From Pseudomonadota bacterium (GTDB lineage: Bacteria; Desulfobacterota; Desulfobulbia; Desulfobulbales; Desulfobulbaceae): a stretch of DNA of 9,036 nt. Below the pieces are notes generated by a model. The model was not told the DNA's origin. It did no database searches and was given only the letters and a program-made list of their open reading frames with translations. Made by a program: the position numbers and the translations under genes. The DNA lies in contig WRKE01000249.1 of NCBI GenBank assembly GCA_009778235.1, positions 1 to 9,036 on the forward strand. The letters run 5' to 3'. How positions within the stretch are numbered: the stretch's first letter is position 1; every line of letters starts with the position of its first letter. This document shows positions 1-7,580 of this stretch, in pieces.

Positions 1-1049
1 CGCCGGCCACCGAGATCGCCGAGCGGATGGCCGAACGGCTGCCCGATGTCGGCGGCACCTTCATCCAGATGGAGGACGAGATCGCGGCCATCGCCTCGAT
101 CATCGGCGCCGCCTGGACCGGGGCCAAGACCATGACCGCCACCTCAGGGCCCGGTTTCAGCCTGATGATGGAAAACCTCGGCCTGGCGGTCTGCACCGAA
201 ACCCCGTGCGTGATTGTCAACGTGCAGCGGACCGGCCCTTCCACCGGCCTGCCCACCATGACCGGCCAGGGCGACATGATGCAGGCCCGCTGGGGATCGC
301 ACGGCGACTACGAACTGATCGCCCTGGCGCCATCCTCGCCGCAGGATTGCTTCTACCAGACCATCCGCGCCTTCAACTTGAGCGAAAAATACCGGGTGCC
401 GGTGCTGGTCATGGCCGATGAGATTGTCGGCCACATGAGCGAGAAGGTGATCATCCCCGATGGCGGCAAGATCAAGCTGACCAACCGGCCCAAGCCCACC
501 GGCCGCAAGGACCGGTTTAAGCTCTACGAACCCGGCCCCAACGGGGTGGCGCCCATGCCGGCCATCGGCGACGGCTACAACGTCCATGTCACCGGCCTCA
601 CCCACGATGAGCGCGGCTATCCCTCCATGACCGTCGAGGCCCAGGAGCAGATGCTCGCCCGGCTCAAGAACAAGATCCGCGCCAACCTCGCCGACATCGT
701 TGAGACCGAAAACTATCGTATGGACGATGCCGAGATCGTGATCGTCTCCTACGGGATCTCGGTGCGCACCGGCCTGTCCGCGGTCGACCGGGCGCGGGCC
801 ATGGGGTACAAGGTCGGCCTCTTGCGGCTGGTCACGGTCTGGCCGTTTCCCGAGGCCCTGATCCGGGAGATCGCCGGTCGGGTCAAGGGGTTTGTCACGG
901 TGGAGATCAACCTTGGCCAGGTGCATTACGAAGTCGAGCGCTGCGCCGGCGGCCTGGCCTCGGCCCATCTGGTCGGCCATGCCGGGGGCAAGATCATCCA
1001 TCCGGACAAGGTCCTGGAATGCATTGAAAAGGAGTTCGAACGCCCATGA
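1..1049 (+). CDS. korA: 2-oxoacid:acceptor oxidoreductase, alpha subunit (KorA-type), 5' partial
   Basis: This is the alpha subunit of a CoA-dependent 2-oxoacid oxidoreductase, most like 2-oxoglutarate:ferredoxin oxidoreductase. With the beta subunit it forms the active site converting 2-oxoacid plus CoA to acyl-CoA, CO2 and two low-potential electrons in the cytoplasm. The gene enters from the left edge with its first full codon at base 3, giving 348 residues. The window opens with PATEIAERMAERL, the helix that follows the family's YPITP(S/A)TEI motif, so roughly 30 N-terminal residues are missing. The internal ATG at 27 is not the real start. Typical segments are ATSGPGFSLMMENLG (from about base 135), the QRTGPSTGLPT loop, and QGDMMQARWGSHGD. 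The C-terminal half holds the domain II fold (AEIVIVSYGI, then VGLLRLVTVWPFPE). The stop overlaps the next start as ATGA. Substrate choice between 2-oxoglutarate and branched-chain oxoacids (Vor) cannot be settled from sequence alone. Confidence 0.93.
   Translation, partial: PATEIAERMAERLPDVGGTFIQMEDEIAAIASIIGAAWTGAKTMTATSGPGFSLMMENLGLAVCTETPCVIVNVQRTGPSTGLPTMTGQGDMMQARWGSHGDYELIALAPSSPQDCFYQTIRAFNLSEKYRVPVLVMADEIVGHMSEKVIIPDGGKIKLTNRPKPTGRKDRFKLYEPGPNGVAPMPAIGDGYNVHVTGLTHDERGYPSMTVEAQEQMLARLKNKIRANLADIVETENYRMDDAEIVIVSYGISVRTGLSAVDRARAMGYKVGLLRLVTVWPFPEALIREIAGRVKGFVTVEINLGQVHYEVERCAGGLASAHLVGHAGGKIIHPDKVLECIEKEFERP
1029..1034 (+). promoter_or_regulatory. Ribosome binding site of korB
   Basis: AAGGAG lies inside the 3' end of the alpha-subunit gene, 11 bases before the ATG at 1046. 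With the ATGA stop/start overlap it supports this start and suggests translational coupling of the alpha and beta subunits. Confidence 0.7.
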
Positions 1050-1894
1050 CCACCAAGCCGAAAAAACTGGCCAAACCGCCGGAACACCCGCTGGACGACC
1101 TGATCCGCACCGACCGCATCCCCCACATCTGGTGTCCGGGGTGCGGCATCGGCACCGCCTTTTCCTCCTGCTTAAGCGCTATCAAGGCCACCGGCCTGCC
1201 CTACAGCCGGTTCACCATGGTTTCGGGCATCGGTTGCTCGGCCCGCGGCGCCGGCTATATCAAGCTCGACTCCTTTCACACCACCCACGGCCGGGCCATT
1301 CCCTATGCCAGCGGCATCAAGATGGCGCGACCCGATTTGAAGGTGATCGTTTTTTCGGGTGACGGCGACCTGTTCGCCATTGGCGGCAACCATTTCATCC
1401 ATGCGGCCCGGCGCAACATGGATATGGTGGTGATCTGCGTCAACAATCTGACCTACGGCATGACCGGCGGCCAGGTGGCGGCGACCACGCCCAATATGGC
1501 CAAATCCACCACCACGCCCCTGGGCAATCCAGACGCGCCCTTCAACCTGCCGCTGCTGGCCTACGCCGCCGGCGCCTCCTACGTGGCCCGTTGGACCATC
1601 CTCCATACCCGCGACCTGACCACCGCGATCAACGAGGCCATCATGCGCAAGGGGTTCTCGTTCATCGAGGTTTTGTCGCCGTGCCCGGTCAACTACGGCC
1701 GCCGCAACAAAGAAAAACCGATCGACACCCTCAAACTCTACCAGGACCGGACCATCATCAAGAACGGGGCTGACCCGGCCAAGGCGGAGATCGATTTCGG
1801 CCAGGGGGTGGTGATCGGCAAGTTCATCGACGTCGACCGTTTGACCTGTGATGACCGCTACAGCGAAGTCAACCATCCTGGCAGAGACGATTGA
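1046..1894 (+). CDS. korB: 2-oxoacid:acceptor oxidoreductase, beta subunit (KorB-type, TPP-binding)
   Basis: The 282-residue beta subunit carries thiamine diphosphate and the proximal [4Fe-4S] cluster. The TPP/Mg motif begins at GDGD (residues 105-108) and ends at NN (133-134). Cluster ligands are probably C30 and C33 (CPGCG), C64 (GIGC) and C213 (SPCP); this spacing fits the four-Cys pattern known from archaeal two-subunit oxoacid:ferredoxin oxidoreductases. The segment TYGMTGGQVAATTP followed by TTTPLGNPDAPFN is typical of KorB. Length is normal for the family. No extra ferredoxin domain is present, so electrons must leave to ferredoxin, to a separate delta subunit not seen here, or directly to the Hdr-type proteins downstream. 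The start is fixed by the ATGA overlap with the alpha gene and by AAGGAG upstream. Confidence 0.95.
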   Translation: MTTKPKKLAKPPEHPLDDLIRTDRIPHIWCPGCGIGTAFSSCLSAIKATGLPYSRFTMVSGIGCSARGAGYIKLDSFHTTHGRAIPYASGIKMARPDLKVIVFSGDGDLFAIGGNHFIHAARRNMDMVVICVNNLTYGMTGGQVAATTPNMAKSTTTPLGNPDAPFNLPLLAYAAGASYVARWTILHTRDLTTAINEAIMRKGFSFIEVLSPCPVNYGRRNKEKPIDTLKLYQDRTIIKNGADPAKAEIDFGQGVVIGKFIDVDRLTCDDRYSEVNHPGRDD

Positions 1895-1928
1895 TCCTGT
1901 TTTTCCCACATTCGGCGGCAACGACACC

Positions 1929-2528
1929 ATGAGCAAAAAAACGCGAACAACCCAGACTGAGATCATCGTCACCGGGTTCGGTGGCCAGGGCATCATTCTG
2001 GCCGGCCGCATCTTAGGCATGTCGGCCTCGCTCGGCGACAAGAAGGAGTCCACCCTGGTGCAGGCCTACGGCCCGGAATCCAGAGGCGGGGCTTGCAACG
2101 CCCAGGTGATCATCTCTGACCATCCCATCCACTATCCCTATGTCAACAAGCCCAAGATCCTGGTGGCCATGTCCCAGGCCGGCTACGACAAGTTTGCCTC
2201 GGCTCTGGCCCCGGATTCGTTCCTCCTGGTCGATCAGGACCTGGTCAATCCGGAAGGTGCGGTCTGCGAACACTACGCCATTGCTTCCACCCGCATGGCT
2301 GAGAATCTGGGCAACAAGATGATGGCCAACATCATCATGCTCGGCTTCTGCACCGCCATCACCCAGGCGGTGTCGAGCAAGGCGGCCCAGGCGACCATTG
2401 CCCAATCGGTGCCCAAAGGGACCGAGGAACGCAACATCGAGGCGTTTAACAAGGGATTCGATTACGGCCTGTCGACCCTCAAGGGGCGGGAAAAACGGGC
2501 CGCCGGCCAGACAGGAGCCGTGCGATGA
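1929..2528 (+). CDS. korC: 2-oxoacid:acceptor oxidoreductase, gamma subunit (KorC-type)
   Basis: The 199-residue gamma subunit completes the KorABC set. It shows the family's glycine-rich opening GFGGQG (residues 16-21) and the conserved YGPESRGG (47-54), which belongs to the CoA/domain III region. KMMANIIMLG (130-139) is also typical. The ATG at 1929 gives the usual short N-terminus before the first beta strand. An in-frame ATG at 1848 would add 27 residues and overlap the beta gene by 47 bases, with no family resemblance in the extension. No strong Shine-Dalgarno sequence precedes 1929 (only GGCGGC about 10 bases upstream), so the start is less certain than the identity. It follows the beta gene after 34 bases, and its stop overlaps the next gene as ATGA. 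Confidence 0.92.
   Translation: MSKKTRTTQTEIIVTGFGGQGIILAGRILGMSASLGDKKESTLVQAYGPESRGGACNAQVIISDHPIHYPYVNKPKILVAMSQAGYDKFASALAPDSFLLVDQDLVNPEGAVCEHYAIASTRMAENLGNKMMANIIMLGFCTAITQAVSSKAAQATIAQSVPKGTEERNIEAFNKGFDYGLSTLKGREKRAAGQTGAVR
2513..2517 (+). promoter_or_regulatory. Ribosome binding site of the 1125-residue flavoprotein gene
   Basis: AGGAG sits 7 bases before the ATG at 2525, inside the end of korC. It fixes the start of the large gene at the ATGA overlap. Confidence 0.75.
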
Positions 2529-5500
2529 AACGACCGAAAGAACGACTCTACCGGGTGATCGTCGCCGGTGCCACCCCGGAGGGCATCGCCGCCACCAACA
2601 AGCTGGGCGAGCTCGGTATCCCGGTCACCCTGATCGACAGCGATCCCGATCTCGACCGCAAACTGGCCGCCGACGAGTATCGTCTGCCTTCGGGCCTGAC
2701 CTTCAGCCACGCCCACCGGCCCGGCCTGATCCGGATCATCCGCAACAGCGCCATCCACCTCCTGCTGCCGGCCAAGATCAGCTCGATCAAGCACACCGCC
2801 CAAGGGTTCAGTGTCCGTATCGACCAGGAGCGGACCTTCATTGATCCCGACAAGTGCGCCCTGTGCGGCAAGTGCGTGGCTGCCTGTCCGGTGGAGCATC
2901 CGGACCAGGGCCATGCCCTGCGCTACCATGGCCGCTCCAGCCTGCCGGGGCGGCCCTACATCGACAAGCGGAGGCAGCCGCTCTGCCAGGAGAACTGTCC
3001 CTTGGGGGTCAATGCCCAGGGCTACATCGCCCTGGCATCCCAAGGGAAGTATGAAGAAGCCCTGGCGCTGATCCGCCGCGACAATGTCCTGCCCGCCATC
3101 TGCGGCCGAATCTGTACCCACCCCTGTGAGGATGCCTGCCGGCGGGGCGGGGTGGACGATCCGGTCGCCATCCGCGCCATCAAGCGGTTTCTCGCCGACT
3201 ATGAAGGCACGGATGCCGACTGGAAAGAGGCGGCCAGCCCGGCGGAGCCGATGCGGGCCGAGAAGATCGCGGTCATCGGTTCCGGCCCGGCCGGAATCGC
3301 CGCTGCCGCCGACCTGGCCCGCAGGGGCTACGGGGTCACGGTGTTTGAGAGGCGGGCGGAGGTGGGAGGGCTCTTGCGCTACGGCATCGGCGCCCATCGG
3401 CTGCCCCGGAACATCCTTGACCGGGAGATCCGGCTGATCGAACGGATGGGCGTGGTCTTTGCCACCGGCCAGGAGATCGATCTTGCCCGCGATTTAGAGC
3501 GGCTTGGCCGCGAATACCAGGGTGTGGTCGTGGGCACCGGCACCTGGCACGACCGGATGCTCGGGGTCGAAGGCGAAGACCTGGACGGGGTCGAAGGCTG
3601 CCTGGCCTTCCTCACCCGGCAACAAGACAGCAAGAGCCGCCTGTCCAAGCGGGTGGCGGTGGTCGGCGACGGCAACTCGGCCTTTGACCTGGCCCGCACC
3701 CTGGCCCGGATGGGCGCCGAGGTGAGCATCATCTCCTGGTTCGGCATTGACCACATCCCGGCTGATCCCGAAGAGGTGCGCGAGGCAGTGGAGGAGGGCG
3801 TGGTCATCGTCGATGCAACCCAGGTGGTGGCCTTTCGGGGGAAAGACAATAAATTCACTCACCTGGAATGTATGCCCACCCGACCGGGCCAGCCGGATGA
3901 GCACACCATTGCCTGGCCTGAGATCGTGGCCGGAGAGCGGCCGTTTCCCCTGGCCTTTGACCTGGCCTTGGTCGCCATCGGCCAGGTTGGCGGGTTTGAT
4001 GCCGGCAGCTTTGGCGGCATGATCGAGGTGACCGAGCGCGGCTTCATTGCCACCGACGCCCATGGCCGGACATCGCGGCCCGGCGTATACGCGGCCGGCG
4101 ACACGGTTTCCGGTCCCACCTCGGTGGTCAGGGCCATGGCCTCCGGCCGCCAGGCCGCCCGGACCATTGATTTCGACCTCACCGGCATGGAGGAGAAGTC
4201 CGCGCCAACCCGTCCGCAAACCAAGGATTTTTGCGGCATTCCCGACGATCTGCCCAAACGGCAGCGGGCCGCCATGCCGGAACGCCAGCCGAACCTGCGC
4301 AAGGGCGATTTCAAGGAGGTGGCTCTGGGGTTCAGCGCCATCCAACTGGCGGCCGAGACCAGCCGCTGCCTGCAATGCGGGGTTTGTTCCGAGTGTTTGC
4401 AATGCGTGGCCGCCTGCGGCGCGCTTACGGCCATTGATCACTCTCAGGCGCGGGAGGAGATTGTCGAGCAGTGCGGCGTGGTGATTGTCGCCGACCCCAA
4501 CATCGCCCTGGATATCAAGGGCGATGACATCATCCGCGCCTACGGTCCCAAGGCGGCCCGTCCAGATGTGATCGACATGATCGTGCGCGGCTTCGACGCC
4601 GCCGCCCGGGCCATGCTGCTGTTGGGTGGCGCCGCCAAGACTACCAAGGGGCACGGCCTGTCGCTTTCCATCCCCGACCCCGGTCTGTCGCCCGAGGTCC
4701 GGATCGGCGTCTTTGTCTGCCGCTGCAACGATTCGTTCGGCTGGCTGGACGGCATGGGCGAGCACCTGGCCCACCTGGCCGGTATTGACCCTGACATCGT
4801 CCACACCGAGACGCTGACCGCGGCCTGTGTGCCGGACGGCATCCAATCGATCATCCGGGCGGTGCGCGAGAAGGACATCACCCGGATCGTGCTTGGTTCC
4901 TGCGTCTGCTGTCCGCTCAATTTCGTGTGCAGCGCCTGCACCGATCAGCGCAGTCGTCTGAAAAACAGTCTGTTCCACGGCACCGGCATCAGCCGTTCCA
5001 TGGTCGAGACCTATAACCTGCGCGGCGAGATCCTGCGGCTGGTCGAAGAAAAGCCCAAGCTGGCCCTGGAGCGGTTCAAGGGGCTGCTGGGCCGCTCGAT
5101 CAAGCGGACCAGAACCTTGAAACCCTTGCTGGCAGTGGACCGCAACTACAATTTTGCCGCCGCGGTGATCGGCGATTCCCAGGCCACCATCACCAGTGCC
5201 CTGGCCCTGGCCGACAGCAACCACGAGGTGTTCCGGTTCGGCACCGTCGAGCAGCCGCTCAACGATCTGATCGAGCACCGCAATATCCACAATTTCCCCG
5301 AATGGAATGTTAAGGGGATCAGCGGCACCCTGGGTGATTTCCAAATCCTGATCGAATCCGGCACCCATAGTCAGACACTGCGGGCCGGCACGGTCATCCT
5401 CGGGGAAAAGGCGCGACGGCGGATCGCCTACACCCACCAGCAGGGGTTGCCCAGCTCAACGGTCGAGCCGCTGGTGCAGCAGCACGGGGTGGTCAACGTG

Positions 5501-5902
5501 CCCTTTGCTTACCCTTGCGCCACTTCGGTGCCCGGCCTGTACCTGGCCGAGCCGCCGGGGATCAATGTGTCCAAGCTGAAAAAAGGGATGGCGGCGGTGG
5601 TGATGGTGGCCTCGGCCATGCCGCGTGGCCCGCGGCAATCAAAGGGCTTCACCGCCACCATCGACCCGGCCACCTGCCGTGGCTGCGGTCGGTGCGCCAG
5701 GGTGTGCCAGTATCATGCGGTAACCCTCCGGGCCAACCAGGTCGGCGGCTGGCATGCCTATGTTGACGAGGCCCTGTGCAAGGGTTGCGGCAACTGCCTC
5801 TCGATCTGCCCCACCGGGGCAGCCGACAGCCCCTACCGCAACCGGGCCTTCCTTGAACAGGCCCTTGAGGAATTGCTCTGCAAGGACAGCGTCCATGAAT
5901 GA
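2525..5902 (+). CDS. Large HdrA/GltD mosaic iron-sulfur flavoprotein (FAD- and NAD(P)-binding)
   Basis: This is a 1125-residue multi-cofactor cytoplasmic oxidoreductase. (a) Residues 10-105 are an HdrA-like Rossmann half with a degenerate dinucleotide loop (GATPEG). (b) C111, C114, C117 and C121 form a [4Fe-4S] motif placed as in HdrA. (c) Residues 150-225 resemble the iron-sulfur N-terminus of GltD, NfnB and dihydropyrimidine dehydrogenase, with C154, C158, C193, C197, C201 and C205. (d) Residues 247-550 are a GltD-like reductase with FAD loop GSGPAG (252-257), NAD(P) loop GDGNSA (381-386) and AAGD (523-526). (e) A six-Cys cluster lies at C615-C631. (f) Residues 726-865 resemble the HdrA N-terminal domain (RIGVFVCRCN, then SCVCCPLNFVCSAC). 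(g) Residues 874-1035 are a second degenerate HdrA-like flavin domain. (h) A C-terminal ferredoxin carries Cys at 1051-1061 and 1085-1095. It probably links NAD(P)H to the Kor and Hdr partners. From memory it resembles large HdrL-type proteins of sulfate reducers; I am not sure of that name. Confidence 0.88.
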   Translation: MKRPKERLYRVIVAGATPEGIAATNKLGELGIPVTLIDSDPDLDRKLAADEYRLPSGLTFSHAHRPGLIRIIRNSAIHLLLPAKISSIKHTAQGFSVRIDQERTFIDPDKCALCGKCVAACPVEHPDQGHALRYHGRSSLPGRPYIDKRRQPLCQENCPLGVNAQGYIALASQGKYEEALALIRRDNVLPAICGRICTHPCEDACRRGGVDDPVAIRAIKRFLADYEGTDADWKEAASPAEPMRAEKIAVIGSGPAGIAAAADLARRGYGVTVFERRAEVGGLLRYGIGAHRLPRNILDREIRLIERMGVVFATGQEIDLARDLERLGREYQGVVVGTGTWHDRMLGVEGEDLDGVEGCLAFLTRQQDSKSRLSKRVAVVGDGNSAFDLARTLARMGAEVSIISWFGIDHIPADPEEVREAVEEGVVIVDATQVVAFRGKDNKFTHLECMPTRPGQPDEHTIAWPEIVAGERPFPLAFDLALVAIGQVGGFDAGSFGGMIEVTERGFIATDAHGRTSRPGVYAAGDTVSGPTSVVRAMASGRQAARTIDFDLTGMEEKSAPTRPQTKDFCGIPDDLPKRQRAAMPERQPNLRKGDFKEVALGFSAIQLAAETSRCLQCGVCSECLQCVAACGALTAIDHSQAREEIVEQCGVVIVADPNIALDIKGDDIIRAYGPKAARPDVIDMIVRGFDAAARAMLLLGGAAKTTKGHGLSLSIPDPGLSPEVRIGVFVCRCNDSFGWLDGMGEHLAHLAGIDPDIVHTETLTAACVPDGIQSIIRAVREKDITRIVLGSCVCCPLNFVCSACTDQRSRLKNSLFHGTGISRSMVETYNLRGEILRLVEEKPKLALERFKGLLGRSIKRTRTLKPLLAVDRNYNFAAAVIGDSQATITSALALADSNHEVFRFGTVEQPLNDLIEHRNIHNFPEWNVKGISGTLGDFQILIESGTHSQTLRAGTVILGEKARRRIAYTHQQGLPSSTVEPLVQQHGVVNVPFAYPCATSVPGLYLAEPPGINVSKLKKGMAAVVMVASAMPRGPRQSKGFTATIDPATCRGCGRCARVCQYHAVTLRANQVGGWHAYVDEALCKGCGNCLSICPTGAADSPYRNRAFLEQALEELLCKDSVHE
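5882..5886 (+). promoter_or_regulatory. Ribosome binding site of the MvhD-HdrCB fusion gene
   Basis: AAGGA lies 8 bases before the ATG at 5895. It selects this start over upstream in-frame starts such as 5754, whose product would add 47 residues read out of frame through the conserved ferredoxin tail of the preceding gene. Confidence 0.7.
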
Positions 5903-7502
5903 TCACGCCACTGACAGCCCATTGAACATTCTTTTGTTTCTGTGCAACTGGGGGGCGCATGCCGCCTTCCTGACCCTGCAGGATCAGCGTCAGCCGATCC
6001 CCGATGAGGTCCGTATGCTGCGGACCCCCTGCACCGGACGCATCGACCGGGCCATGATCTTAAAGGCCTTTGCCAAGGGCGCCGATGGCGTTGCCCTGGT
6101 CGGGTGCGAGCCCGGCAGTTGCCGCTACGGTTCCGGCACCGCCACCTCCACGCGCAATACCCAGGACATGCGCCAGATCTTGGATCTCATGGGGCTGGGC
6201 GGCGAGCGGCTGCGTTTTGCCGGATTTCTTCCCGAACAGTCCGCAGATTTGCTCGCCTTTTTGCAGGAATTCACCGCCGAGATCAAGGCGCTCGGTCCGG
6301 CCGGGATCACTGCCGGTCCTGCCCCGCCTCCGCCCAGCATGGAGGAACATAAGCGCTCCCTGCGGCATTTGGTCGCCGAGTACGATATCCACGCCTGTCA
6401 GGATTGCGGCAAATGTTCATCCGCCTGTCCCTTGGCCTTGATCGGCAAGCCCTTCTCGCCCAGGGCCATTGCCGCGGCGGTGATCACCGGCGGCATCCAT
6501 GCCCCTGGGGTCGAGGAAAACGCCTGGTCGTGCTTAACCTGCGGCTTGTGCTACGACCGTTGCCCGTCGGCGGTAAATTTTCCGGCCTTTATCAAAGCAT
6601 TGCGCCATCTGTACCGCCAGACCGACCTGCCCGGACAGGAGGTGCACGGTGGAATCTTCCATTCGCTGATGCGCTCCATGAGTTTCAGCGCCGTCACCCC
6701 GAACCGTTGGGGTGGGTTGCCGGAGGAGATCCGCATCGATCCGGAAAGCACTACCCTGTTTTTTGGCGGCTGCGCCCCCTATTACGACATCTTTTTCAGT
6801 AAGAACAACGACAGCCAGACCAACCAGATTCTGCTCGACAGCCTGCGCCTGCTCAACTTCTTCGATGTGGCGCCCAGGGTGCTGACCGATGAGCGCTGCT
6901 GCGGCCATGACCTGCTGTGGTCCGGTGACCGGGAAAATTTCTTGAGGATTGCCCGCCTCAATGTCGAGCGGCTGAACGATCTGGGGATTGAAACCGTGAT
7001 CACCACCTGTCCCGAATGCTATATGACCCTGCACACCACCTATGGCGAAGAGGGCTTGGCCCCCCGGTTCCGCGTGGTCCATCTCTACGATTTTCTCGAG
7101 GAGCAGATCGACAAGAACGCGGTCGGCTTCAAGCCGCTCAACCGGACCATCACCTTCCAAGATTCCTGCCGCCTGGGCCGCCTGGAAGGGAGGGTCGATT
7201 TGCCCCGGAAACTGCTCAAACGGCTGCAGGTCAAGTTTGTCGAAATGAAGGAATCGGCCGGGGCCTCGATCTGCTGCGGCAACAGCGCCTGGACCGGGTG
7301 CGACAGCTACAGCAAGGCCCTGCAGGTCAAGCGGCTTGAACAGGCCCATGCCACCGGCAGCGACCTGCTGGTGACCGCCTGTCCCAAGTGCCAGATGCAT
7401 CTCAAATGCGCCATGGAAGACCCGTTTCGGCGGGAGCAGCTGCAGATTGAACTGATGGATTTGACCAGCGTCATCGCCCAGACCATCCATTGGGAAGGCT
7501 GA
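5895..7502 (+). CDS. MvhD-HdrC-HdrB (HdrD-like) fusion, Hdr electron-transfer and CCG-domain protein
   Basis: The 535-residue protein fuses three modules that are separate subunits in methanogens. Residues 11-135 resemble MvhD, the [2Fe-2S] hydrogenase delta subunit that feeds electrons to HdrA: FLCNWG, TPCTGR (C46), FAKGADG and GCEPGSC (C71, C76). The usual second Cys of CNWC is Gly20. A proline-rich linker (141-148) leads to an HdrC-like ferredoxin with C168/171/174/178 and C213/216/219/223. Residues 286-535 hold two CCG domains as in HdrB, HdrD and GlpC: C293, CC335-336, CPEC 372-375; then C425, CC460-461, CPKC 496-499. In HdrB such motifs bind non-cubane [4Fe-4S] clusters that reduce the CoM-S-S-CoB heterodisulfide. 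Here the acceptor is unknown, since bacteria lack that pair. The start overlaps the preceding gene by 8 bases. It probably partners HdrA downstream. It resembles fusions I recall being called HdrF in sulfate reducers, a name I cannot confirm. Confidence 0.9.
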   Translation: MNDHATDSPLNILLFLCNWGAHAAFLTLQDQRQPIPDEVRMLRTPCTGRIDRAMILKAFAKGADGVALVGCEPGSCRYGSGTATSTRNTQDMRQILDLMGLGGERLRFAGFLPEQSADLLAFLQEFTAEIKALGPAGITAGPAPPPPSMEEHKRSLRHLVAEYDIHACQDCGKCSSACPLALIGKPFSPRAIAAAVITGGIHAPGVEENAWSCLTCGLCYDRCPSAVNFPAFIKALRHLYRQTDLPGQEVHGGIFHSLMRSMSFSAVTPNRWGGLPEEIRIDPESTTLFFGGCAPYYDIFFSKNNDSQTNQILLDSLRLLNFFDVAPRVLTDERCCGHDLLWSGDRENFLRIARLNVERLNDLGIETVITTCPECYMTLHTTYGEEGLAPRFRVVHLYDFLEEQIDKNAVGFKPLNRTITFQDSCRLGRLEGRVDLPRKLLKRLQVKFVEMKESAGASICCGNSAWTGCDSYSKALQVKRLEQAHATGSDLLVTACPKCQMHLKCAMEDPFRREQLQIELMDLTSVIAQTIHWEG

Positions 7503-7580
7503 GCCCGGATCTGTTCGCCCGGATGAAGATTGCAAAACAAATACCAAAAAACAGCAAACCCGTTTTATCGGAGAATGAGC
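7503..7580 (+). other. Intergenic leader before hdrA
   Basis: This 78-base gap is the longest in the window. It begins with a direct repeat GCCCGGAT (7503-7510 and 7517-7524) and then turns A-rich (7525-7568). I see no convincing stem plus T-run terminator and no good -35/-10 pair. It may simply be an open, A-rich translation initiation region. Confidence 0.5.
7570..7573 (+). promoter_or_regulatory. Ribosome binding site that decides the hdrA start
   Basis: GGAG is 7 bases before the ATG at 7581. The in-frame ATG at 7575 would leave only one base of spacing, and an upstream TTG at 7530 has no Shine-Dalgarno sequence. The start at 7581 is therefore preferred. Confidence 0.7.

Noticed and set aside
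1848..1928. Upstream ATG for the gamma subunit overlapping korB
   Set aside because: The added 27 residues do not resemble the family N-terminus, and no ribosome binding site precedes 1848. The ATG at 1929 gives the normal length.
3494..5437. Very long open frame (647 codons) on the minus strand
   Set aside because: It is antisense to the well-supported mosaic flavoprotein. GC-rich third positions suppress stop codons, and its product is Gly/Asp/His-rich without recognisable motifs.
7503..7524. Possible rho-independent terminator after the fusion gene
   Set aside because: The repeat is direct (GCCCGGAT twice), not inverted, and no T-run follows.
7530..7580. Upstream TTG start extending HdrA by 17 residues
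   Set aside because: There is no Shine-Dalgarno sequence before 7530, whereas GGAG is well placed for ATG 7581. The extension is A-rich leader sequence.
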